Shown here piece after piece: positions 51,301-60,000 of a stretch of 64,000 nucleotides of DNA. This DNA comes from Haliotis asinina (lineage: Eukaryota; Mollusca; Gastropoda; Lepetellida; Haliotidae): the NCBI RefSeq assembly GCF_037392515.1, contig NC_090285.1, positions 1,367,501 to 1,431,500 on the forward strand, given 5' to 3'. Every line of letters begins with the position of its first letter. Positions within the stretch are counted from its first letter, which is position 1. Made by a program: the position numbers and the translations under genes. The notes under the pieces were generated by a model, which saw only the letters and a list, made by a program, of their open reading frames with translations, searched no databases and was not told where the DNA came from.

Positions 51301-52482
51301 TGTGACTGCGTTTTTTCGCCACCTAAACCCCATGTCTTTGAGATTTTTTCGAAAGCTTTCCTTAGAACCCTTGCAGTTCAACTGGCACTTTGCCATATCA
51401 TACATCGTATCCAGGGTGGGTAGTTGTTTTTAACGCCATATAAACTTTGCACAAATTGACGGACTGCACACCGGTCGAAATCATCAAGCTTGTAACTGCA
51501 AGTTTTGGGTTTGCGCAACTTGGTGGGACTGAAAAATGTAGGTCCACTAGCACTCCTACCACCTTCTGCCAAAGGCTACTTTGTGAAAGAGAATCTGCTT
51601 TGGATGCACAATTTTTGTCCATATACATGATAACATTGTATGCTATCTTCCTTGCCTGAGAATGAACTATTTGCCCATGTTTTCCTTACTTGGACATTTT
51701 TTACTACAACTGAAATCTGTTTAACAGTAGTGAGACAGGTGTAAAACAGTAGCGAGACTGGTGTTAATCAGTAGCGGTGTTGATTTCATGTCACGATTAG
51801 CATGTATTGCACGTGCATAATCGTCAAGCTACCTGTAGCAGCCAAGTGTACTCGCCCAATTTGTTGTACCGCCTCTCTTGTCACAAATGCGTTTAGTGAG
51901 CAGGATCATCTAATATGTGTCTAGCAGTAGTAGCCAAGTGTACTCGCCCAATCCGTTGTACCGCCTCTCTTGTCACAAATGCGTTTAGTGAGCAGGATCA
52001 TCTAATATGTGTCTAGCAGTAAGTGAGAAGGAGGTCAGCGTGTGTTTTTGTTTTCATGCGTCTATTAGATGGTCAGTCTTTGTGGCACAGAATAGTAATC
52101 CAGTAATTGAATGTATAACCGATGGGGGATGTACACTTGAAAACACTGGTGAGTGTTACCCCGTGAGGGGGATGTACAACGATAAAGACACTGAAGAGTG
52201 TTACCAGTGAGGGGGGATGTACAACGTGAAGACACTGGAGAGTGTTACCTGTGAGACGGGATGTACAACGTGAAGACACTGGTGAGTGTTACCTGTGAGA
52301 CGGGATGTACAACAAGAAGACACTGGAGAGCATTACCTGTGAGGGGGGATGTACAGCGTGAAGACGCTCGAGAGTGTTAGGAAGGCAGTCACCGCTGTTG
52401 GCAGATACAGAAAGAACATCAGTCTCTTCTGATAAGATCCATACTCCCCAACCTCACGCAGGATCTCGTCAAACGTCTTCAT
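42338..52482 (-). CDS. SLC22-family organic ion transporter, copy 1 (complete)
   Basis: Ten exons splice in frame (minus strand, 5' to 3'): 52482-52337, 47639-47414, 47246-47143, 46894-46740, 46408-46240, 45653-45435, 45140-44914, 43666-43485, 42978-42827, 42437-42338. They give 559 residues, the usual SLC22 length. The start [20 protein letters not shown] and TM1 are typical. The first loop (residues 49-130) has Cys residues and N-glycosylation sequons (NDT, NLT, NSS). SDIFGRKR lies at 157-164, PESPRWL at 270-276, LDRIGRK at 383-389 and [15 protein letters not shown] from 508. These are the SLC22 signature loops of a 12-TM major facilitator in the plasma membrane. Relatives carry organic cations, anions or carnitine; the substrate here cannot be read from the sequence. 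Intron 1 (4.7 kb) holds two DNA transposons. I found no break in the frame. Confidence 0.92.
44412..44758. mobile_element. Inverted-repeat element of about 350 bp in SLC22 intron
   Basis: Left arm: AACTTTCAGTCATTTCGTGA then GATCATTTCGCGACATTTTG. Right arm, read on the minus strand: AAGTTCAGTCATTTCTTGAA then CAGCCATTTCGCGTCATTTT. The arms pair over about 50 bases with small indels. The words AATCAGTCATTTC and CAGCCATTT also occur in the element at 34797-34951, so both appear to belong to one non-autonomous family. Edges are approximate. Confidence 0.6.
45860..46262 (-). repeat. Decayed repeats of SLC22 exon 5 donor junction
   Basis: On the minus strand the exon end TTCCTCTCCTACTGGTGGTA (donor at 46239) is followed in the intron by several degraded look-alikes: TTCTTTATTCTACTGTGGTT near 46150, TTTATTGATGGTGAGG near 46175, CATCTGTGGCTGGTGGTGAT near 45980, TTCTTCTTTGTCTTCTACTG near 45880. 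Spacing is irregular, about 30-40 bases where copies adjoin. They look like an old tandem array that began by copying the exon end with its donor. Confidence 0.5.
46982..47126. repeat. 79-bp tandem duplication beside SLC22 exon 3
   Basis: TAACATAAATGTGTTCATGT through AAAAGAAAAGGAAACCAGGT occurs at 46982 and again at 47061 with about three differences. The second copy ends about 15 bases from the donor of exon 3 (47143) but does not include exon sequence. Confidence 0.9.
48256..49867 (-). mobile_element. Tc1-like transposon, apparently whole, about 1.6 kb
   Basis: The ends are inverted repeats: left CACCTGGAAATTAATCAAGC, right (minus strand) CATATGGAAATTAATTAAGC, both followed by AACACC. Each is flanked by TA (48254-48255 and 49868-49869), the target duplication expected of the Tc1/mariner superfamily. 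One uninterrupted transposase frame lies between them. The element sits in intron 1 of SLC22 copy 1, with its transposase in the same orientation as the host gene. Confidence 0.88.
48576..49601 (-). CDS. Tc1 transposase, DD34E, 341 aa, open
   Basis: I take the start as the Met of [12 protein letters not shown] at 49601. An in-frame extension to 49766 adds 55 residues lacking family features. Paired helix-turn-helix DNA-binding region at residues 9-45 ([19 protein letters not shown]), a GRPRK AT-hook-like linker at 58-62 and a second HTH at about 63-120. Catalytic triad: D151 (HFSDESRF), D243 (FMDDNARPH) and E278 ([10 protein letters not shown]), with exactly 34 residues between the second Asp and the Glu, the DD34E spacing of Tc1. 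GGGSVMVWG at about 187-195 is also typical. At 341 residues it is normal length with no stop or frameshift. It would cut and paste the element at TA sites. Large plus-strand frames over it are antisense shadows. Confidence 0.92.
   Translation of the reverse strand: MARRKLSEATRWQIIGMRNAGMSLRQIGTQIGRHHSIISKLLKKYWATNEVKDLPRPGRPRKTTVREDRALLRLVRRRSFDSSSRLRQEWLPGRPISNRTVRNRLKAAGYRARRPIKRPRLSPAHKAARLAWCNDRLHWNIASWRKVHFSDESRFLLHMVDGRTRVWRQRNTAMAPRNIQETVAFGGGSVMVWGCISMNCKLDIITIRGNLNGVRYQQEVLDRAVVPHFENHPLATRPIFMDDNARPHRAHAVNDVLRQNAIDRIPWPAMSPDLNPIEHLWDFIGRRVRQRDPPVHNLNELTAVLHEEWNRIPQNQIRRLIQGMRRRLESVVRAQGGHTRY
50410..51628 (-). pseudogene. Broken IS630/Tc1-superfamily transposase, long-spacer DDE
   Basis: Three minus-strand pieces together resemble a DDE_3-type transposase. 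An N-terminal part lies at about 51628-51300 ([20 protein letters not shown]). A middle piece at 51287-50994 has the first Asp in [10 protein letters not shown], and a C-terminal piece at 51045-50410 has the second Asp in [11 protein letters not shown]. Frameshifts separate the pieces. The third acidic residue, expected in ELNPIEL, is Gly (ELNPIGLIW). The second Asp and this position are separated by 81 residues, far more than in Tc1 or mariner. That spacing is close to the DD82E type known as Sailor, which I recall from molluscs and other invertebrates. The acidic tail [13 protein letters not shown] is intact. Terminal inverted repeats were not found. It lies in SLC22 intron 1. Confidence 0.75.
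51722..51785. repeat. 23-bp repeat, about three copies
   Basis: AACAGTAGTGAGACAGGTGT, AACAGTAGCGAGACTGGTGT and ATCAGTAGCGGTGT follow one another just right of the broken transposon. They may be part of its end. Confidence 0.6.
51841..52024. repeat. 92-bp tandem duplication
   Basis: GCCAAGTGTACTCGCCCAAT through AGGATCATCTAATATGTGTC occurs at 51841 and again at 51933 with only one or two differences, so it is recent. It lies in SLC22 intron 1 between the transposons and exon 1. Confidence 0.92.
52125..52380 (-). repeat. 44-bp repeat of SLC22 exon 1 donor, six copies
   Basis: On the minus strand the last coding bases of exon 1 (TCTTCACGCTGTACATCC then CCCCTCACAG) and the donor GTAATG form the first 44-bp unit. 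About five more follow into intron 1, most ending CTCACAGGTAACAC or close to it. Exon 1 ends at 52337 because only that phase joins exon 2 as CCTCAC-AG/A-TGTGCA, giving PPHRCAIPG. The extra copies are potential alternative donors. Left units are more diverged, one with CACTGGTA and one with CACGGGGTA. Confidence 0.88.
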
Positions 52483-55400
52483 GTCGCGTCTTCAGATGCC
52501 TGTTGGTCATGTAAAATGAGATAGCCCTTAGATTGAAGGAAGGACATCGTTCGTGGTGGACATCACATGAATCCTAAAAGATCTGAGCATCATACTGACA
52601 TTTCAGTAGGTGTTTCCCAGGAGTACGTCCCCAAACCGCTGGCAATAAAAACAAGAACCAGCTCGCTGGATCCGAAAGTTTCAAACATCTGAAGAGAATG
52701 GATCACGCCTAATCATTCTCCATGTAATCTAGCTCTGTTTGAAACTCACCGAGAACGATTCTTGCAACGAGACAATGGATGAAATATGGCTTCGCAACTA
52801 ACAACCTAAATCCAAACAGCAATTCTATAGATGCTTGGATTTATATTTTCCAAATCCCAGATTCAGAACTTATCAGTCAAGTCTGCATTGCAATACACAG
52901 AAAGTGATATATACAAGGGTTCGTGGATTCATACTCATGATCGTATCTTATTACTCCAGTATTTGAAACAGTTTGTTTTCCCATGGAAGTTTAACGTTGA
53001 TATGCACTTCAATGTCTTCAAGTAGTCAACACACGTTAGAAAGATAGAAGTGCGTTATGTTCTTTTAGGAATGATAAAAGAATGTTCGTCTTCTATCACT
53101 AATTTCATAAACGTTACCTGATTAATTTAATCTTTTGCAATATTTCTTTGTAAACCTTAAATTGTAACAACTTTATGACGTTGTTTCCTCTGTGTTAAAA
53201 TAGTAAAGTACTTGCCAGATTGCATTACCCTTTTACGTAACGTGTATACATATTGTACACGCTTCCCAAAAAAGAAGGGGAATCTGAGCTTTCAGTATGG
53301 AAGTACAACCATTAACACACGTTCCAAACACAGACATCCTTTGAACGCACAACAATTTCTCTTTATCACCACCTCAAAACACAACGTATGACGTGCCGTA
53401 CACGTGCACTACTTGATTTGACGGTTTTCAAAACGACCGCGAATTCACTGTAGACCATTCATTTTGCATTACACAGTTGTTTTTTCTATCTGTGTTTTTT
53501 TTTTGTTTGTGTTTATTTGAAAATGAAAATCGGACACACGCAAATTTCACGTCATACACCAATCCTGTTTCAAGAGCGACTACTGTGCAAACAACTATGG
53601 CCATAGGGAAGTGTGGTGCAAGTGTTGATGCACTAACAAAACATCCATTATTATAAAATCATCATTGACTGACTCCGATATATCTCCCAGTTCTTTTCAA
53701 TCGTGAATCACAAATGACGTCTCCCTACTCTTTTGATGAGTGAGTGTATGTTGAGGCCTTTTGGTGACATTATACCAAGGTTGATTATGCATGCAAGTTC
53801 CATCTTCAGTTTAAGGAAACCAAATGTATGCCCACTGATCTGTGCAATCCAGGAGAAATAACAATTTATGTGCGAAGATAACTCGGTCTGGTACGCACAA
53901 ACATCATTGTACATCAGTATATCAAAAGCTTTGCTAGGAATTCTATGATTGTAAAGTATATATGAAGTCCATATATGAAGTACATGGCTATAGTATATAG
54001 AACCAACACTGGTATCTGATCTTCACACATCCGAGCCGTGTGACAGAATGGGTTGTATCTTGGCGACGAACATCTTACTATACATTTGTCAACTGTATTA
54101 GTGATGTGGTGAGTGTGTTCCTGTAAAGCCCGAAATGACCTATAGTGACAAACCCATAGTACACCATTTTACCTGTCGATGATATAATTATATTTCCAGT
54201 TTCAATTCACCATGTCATTCATTATGTGGAAGCACTGAAAACATAAGTTTAACTATTCTTTCGAGAAAGCAATAATATCTGTAAGTGTTGCCAGTAGACA
54301 AGATATTGGACTGTACCTTGAAATTGCGACAGGGAAAAACCAACTCGATGTAGTCCCGCAAACCAAGATCCCGTCAGTGTTTCAGGATAATAAATTGCCT
54401 TCAGCAATAACGGCAACTCTCCTGACTAGGTTGACTGGCGGTCTCTCCTCACATTACAATGTGTGATAGCAAAAAAACAGCCACAATACGTCAGAAGTGA
54501 CCTCCAATGTCATGTCAACATCTACAGCCGTGATGGGAGTAACTACTTCAGGTTTTCATAAACATGTCCTCGAACAGTACAAATACCATCTTATGTGTAT
54601 TTAGGTAATATTGATCCGTTTCTGCATGATATCAAAACTTGATAGGATAGCTTCAAAATATCACAACAAGGGGAACAATAGATATATGTTGACGTACCTG
54701 GTGTATTCATTATTCATACAGCCTTACACCGCGGGCAGCACAAGAGATGCCATTACAGGCTTCGCTTACACACATGAATATTACAGGATGCACAACAGAT
54801 ACAGCATGTCCGTTTATGACGGACGAACACCTTAGTTTCATAAAATTGAAATCGGAGTTAACCAGTGTGTAAAGCGTTCTCGTAACAACTTTTTGTGATG
54901 GGGAGCGTATATAAAGAATCACACACAGCAAATGATAATATGTAACCAATTATTCTAATATCTCAGTATTATACAGCAACATAGGAAAGATATTGTGTTG
55001 ACATGCATATATACGTATACAATGTTAGAGGAGACAAATATTATGTTTAAATCGCAGTGTCTGTATGTCATAAATGCCTCCTTGCATTTAGTGTTCATGG
55101 ACCAATGGCCATTATACCCACATGGATTAATCTTTCTTCTTCACTGCAAAATCTTGCGATGGCTACAAAAAGATTTGCGTCCGTGATTCAAACTGATACT
55201 TCAAGCTCGGAGAACAGCTGGAATAATGCTGAGTGCGGCGTAAAACTAAACTCACTCACTCATAAAACTCAGGAAACATGGACAAACTTGGCGGATACAT
55301 CAACCCATGTCCCTCTCGTGACAAAAATACCACGTGTCATGACCAAATGATATAGAGTTTTATTCACGAGCATTCGGCTTATGAGACAATACAAAATTCA

Positions 55401-55756
55401 ATTTCATAAACTTTTACTACTTGGAACTGTCAAAATCTTGAAACGTTTGGGACTCACTCTCTACCGGATCGACTGTCTATCACAACAATGGTAGTTGATG
55501 ACGACCAGCTTCCCGACTAGGTGCACACCTAGTATTATGATCTAATAGCCGTGCTAACAAACAATTCAAAATAATATTCGGAAAGATACATACGTTGTTC
55601 ACTGGTCCGGAAGGAGCCAGGGGTTGATGTACCATCTATGTACCCTCTACATTTGGTGGTAAGTTCTTCGGGCTTATAATGTTGACAAATAGAGAGCAGA
55701 CGACTGATTACTGTAGTTCATGTTTAATGGATAGACAAATAAATACATGTTGGATG
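52483..55756. other. Intergenic region upstream of SLC22 copy 1
   Basis: It is AT-rich with only short frames and no recognised coding exon. It must hold the promoter of SLC22 copy 1 (minus strand), but no clear TATA box could be assigned. A T run lies at about 53498-53506. The only mobile remnant recognised is the SINE tail at 55213-55264. Confidence 0.5.
55213..55264 (+). mobile_element. SINE tail fragment
   Basis: ACAGCTGGAATAATGCTGAG followed by TGCGGCGTAAAACTAAACTC and ACTCACTCA is the 3' end of the abalone-type SINE, close to consensus. The tRNA-like head is not visible upstream, so the copy is 5' truncated. Confidence 0.8.
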
Positions 55757-55758
55757 TA

Positions 55759-57011
55759 AACTACCGGGCAAAAACACTTATCACTTTAAAAATTGACGTT
55801 TTCGCAAATATAGATACTGTTATGAAGTGAAATGTTTTCAGAAAACATTCACCAAAACACATTCTGTGGTTGATTACCAATACATATGAGCGTGATTAAG
55901 TGAATTTCGTGCTGGCATGGAAAATTACGTAAACAGCATAAATGGACTTTGCTGAAAATATTTGTGCGGAATTGCATGAACACAGGTGTGGAATCGTGTA
56001 ACCATGCAGTGTCAAGACGAACATCACAGAAATGCCAAGTGTTTCACAAGCCGATTATGATGGGACCATTGGTGTGGCAGAAATAGCAACACTATGTTAG
56101 AAATGGATTCGGGATTGGGGAGTCGAATCCCGAATCTGGCTATTTTCTTCAGATTCGGCATTCAGACGAACAATGTCAAGATACATTATTTCAAACCCCT
56201 CTGTTCCTTGTGTACCTGGGCAACTTACGAACATAAACGATCACGATCGGAGATAGTCAACAGCCCTGGGTCTCTTCCCTGCTTGGAGGCGTCAACTCCC
56301 CATGAAGGTCGAAGAAAGACAAATATGTCATTATACATTATATTCACCCTCCTTCTAAGGTGCTCCTTGTGTACATGGGTAACTTAAAAACTTAAACAGC
56401 CAAACTGCAGTTTTCCTTATCAGAACCTCAAATCTGAGCTTTCTTTACATTTGGGTTTGCATTTGAATCCCGAATCTGAATGGGTTTTTTTCCTCAGATC
56501 AGAACCCGAAATGTTGAGTTCGTGTTTACAGACGTAGGGGTGAGCGACTGTCCCCAAACTGTGTACAAGAGGTGCATCCTTTTGGTGAAGACGGTGTCAT
56601 GGTATGGGGCGGGATTTGTGGTCAGCAGAGAACACGACTTGTCATCCTCCATGGAAATGTGACTGTTCCAAGGTACAGAGACGACATCTTGCGACCAGCG
56701 GCGTTACCACTGATGCGACAACAGCCGAGGAGTTTGATGCATACTACACACGATACTGAAGGACAGTTCCATTCAGGTGACGTGAAACACATCTTGTGAA
56801 TGATCTATGATTGTGTACAAATTCATTTTGTCTCCACGTCCCTTGTGCTTGATTCTCTGACCCGATTACTATCGACTGCATTTTGGTGATACTGTTGCAT
56901 GCTTGGTATATGGTTAAATGTGGCACAATAAACAATATTTCAATCATATATGTCTTGGCGTCTTCTCTATGAGCCACAACATCGGGTGATAAGTTTGTTT
57001 GACTGGTAGTT
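55759..57011 (+). mobile_element. Decayed Tc1-like element, about 1.25 kb
   Basis: Inverted ends: left AACTACCGGGCAAAAACACT, right (minus strand) AACTACCAGTCAAACAAACT, both followed by TATCAC and flanked by TA (55757 and 57012). Inside, the plus strand at 56521-56740 reads a Tc1 transposase segment with RRRGERLSPNCVQEVHPFG, MVWGGICGQQRTRL and RYRDDILRPAALPLMRQQP. It then breaks off before the expected DNARPH motif. The N-terminal half is not recognisable, and 56100-56510 holds unrelated GAATCCCGAATCTG repeats that may be an insertion. The element is inactive. It is not the same subfamily as the copy at 48256. Confidence 0.8.
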
Positions 57012-57034
57012 TAGTTGGGCTTAGTTGATGGATG

Positions 57035-60000
57035 TCAGTATTTGTTCTTCATAGACAGAGTGAACACTTGGTTGTCCTGGCCTTCAAGCGAGTTTCTCAT
57101 GCTGTACACATTTGATGCACTCCTAGACCCGGATCTGAAAAACACATGTTGGACAGGCACATCAGCTGGAGACATATCGTCTAACTAAAGTCTGTCATGA
57201 AACCTGTTGACCCGTAAAGTTGGAATTGATCTTAAGTAACCCATGTTTGTCGTAAGAGGCGACTGACGGAATCGGGTGGTCAGATTCACTGACTTGGTTG
57301 TCACATGTCATAGGTTTGTGTAGGTCGGTGCTCATGCTGTTGATCACTGATTTGTCTGGTACAGACTCGATTATTTACAGACCGCCACCATATAGCTGGA
57401 ATGTTGCCACCATATAGCTGGAGTGCGGCGTACTTACTCATTAAACCTGCCAAGGACATATTGCTGGACCTTTAAAACACGACGTAAAGTTCGTTTCGTG
57501 TCAAAGATGTCTGCCGACCTATGTGGCGCCCAAACAGCATCAGTGTGTCACCTGTCAAGAGTGATGATACCAAACCACTCATATATGCTCCAGGTATAGG
57601 TACCTGCCAAGGTTCTTGGCGTCCTCAATGGTCTCAGGTAGGTCTTGGTTGAGGGTCTCCGGGAGGAAGAAAGTTAACACGCCCGCCAATACCGCCGCAC
57701 CACCGAACACCATGAGGGGAAGAGCATCCCTCAACCCTCCCTTTACCAGCATTCCCTGGAATCAAACACAGGTGTAAACAAGACACCGGTTACACAGAGG
57801 GCAGGTTCCGCTTACAACGTAAATCTTTCTACGGAACACCCGTCTCGGAGTGACACACTAGCAAAGTACCATCTCATTACAAGGGCCTAGGGTACCAATC
57901 TAAATGTGATTTGTTGAGGTCATGAGAGGTCACCTTACTTTGTGACAAGACCTTCAGGTGTCACAGGGTCGCCAGAACCTACCAGGTCTGCTATGTAAGG
58001 TGAGACGATCCCTCCAACTCTAGAGCACATGCTCCCGACGCCAACAGCAGTGTTCCGGACAGGGGTGGGATGAAGTTCCACAGTGAAGATGTAGAGTGTT
58101 GAAAACGCTCCTGCCGCGCCCATCTTGCCTACGAGGGACAACGCTACCAGCGTCCAATTGGTTTCTGGACAATAGACACCAAGGACTGTACTCACAGTGA
58201 TAGTCTTTAATGCACAATGAATTCAATGAATGTATGAGTAAACTTCATGTAGAATCAATAGCGTTGTCAATCAAAGACATTGTTAAAGAACTGTAATTCT
58301 GTAACATTTCACTAAAACTGTCAGAAAATGGTAACGAGTTACGTACCATCATCAGCATACAGCACAGGGAAGATAGAGGCGAGACAGGCAAGGCCCCCTC
58401 CCAACAAGAACATGCAATGGAGCCGCTTCCGACCCAGTCTATTGAGGAGAAAGAGCGTCAGCAGATACCCCACCGCTTCCACCAGCCCAGACAGCACGAA
58501 GTTGATGATGACGTTCCCGCTCAGGTTGGTGACGTTCAGCGTCAAGCCATAGTAGACCAAACTGCACACGGCCCTGTTGAAAACAAACATTCCGTACAGA
58601 ACTTCTGCTTCAAGGGTAATATGTCATCATCTCAGGAAACGTTGAATACAGTAGATGACAAGCAGGCCAGATGTACGTGATGTTGAAGCATTTTAAGGTC
58701 CAGGTGACGTACCAGTGGAAGTTGATGATCAGACAGCGGATGGCAAGGGTTTTGTTCGTCAGCAGTTCAGAAAGTCTGCCCTTACTTTCAGTTTCTTCCA
58801 CACATTTTCCATCAAACATGTCCTCTGGCAGTTTTGTCTTGTTGACCTTCGCAAACTTCCGAATGATGACTTCAGCTTCTTCAAACCTGCCTTTGGACAT
58901 CAGCCACCGTGGAGATTCTGGCACAATCCTTAAATATCCAATACATGTCACACAATGAATACAATCAATACAAGTCATACAATGAATACAATCAATACAT
59001 GTCATATAATGAATACTGAAGACTCAGGAAGGTTAATTATATGAAGACTGTGCAGACTTCAAGTCAAGTGGTACTTAATCAGAATGTGTACGTCACCAAC
59101 AATGTGTGTAGCATAGGGGCAATCCCTAATATAATATTTCTACATGTGTATTCACCGCTTTCCATCTGCCAACTGACACTTGTCGGAGTATCATCCCACA
59201 CAGAAGACTACTTGTAACAGGAGATGTCAAATCGTATTGAGCGTCACCCGGACAATGTTATGGATGCAACTGTTATTATGTTTTATTTCTCTACGCAATA
59301 TATGTCAACCTCAACCAAATTGGTTTTTTTATGTTCCAGCCTCACGATCCATACTTTGTTTGACTTCTAATCTTTTTACTCCCTACAAACGCAAAATCTG
59401 CAAAAAAATCCATCATACATTTCACGAAAAAGAATAATTAAGAAACATGTTGTATGTTTGATGTAGGTAGGAGTCCACTAGAATCAAAGTTTGATATAAT
59501 AATGCATAAACAAGCAATTTAAAACTACAATCCCTTGTTCAAGTGACCCAGACAAATATTATACCCCGATGTGGTGTGACGACTCATATTTCGTGAACCA
59601 CATTACCTATAAATGTGAAACTTTGCATATGGCTTTGCTAATGATCCTTTCACAATAAAATGAAAACTATACACCCATTGCACATCGATAATATAGTTAC
59701 GATCACTACTTTTTAATATCACCTCGTAGTCGGACTTACATTAGTGGGAGGTTAGATCGCTGACTTTGTCTGTCAGCTTCGTATCTCGGTTTGACTTTAG
59801 AATTTGGACTTTGCCAACAAACTTTAAGTTTGATTCAAAATATACTGAATAACAATAGAAAGTACATGCTTGGTGTGCTTGTTTTGTAAGTGTTTTGATT
59901 GTTGCTAACTGGTAACAGTCGTAATAAACGCGTTGCCAAAATGGCGATGTTCCTCCTGGATGTCGGCGGCCGACAGGTTAGTGACATGCTCTGAAATGGT

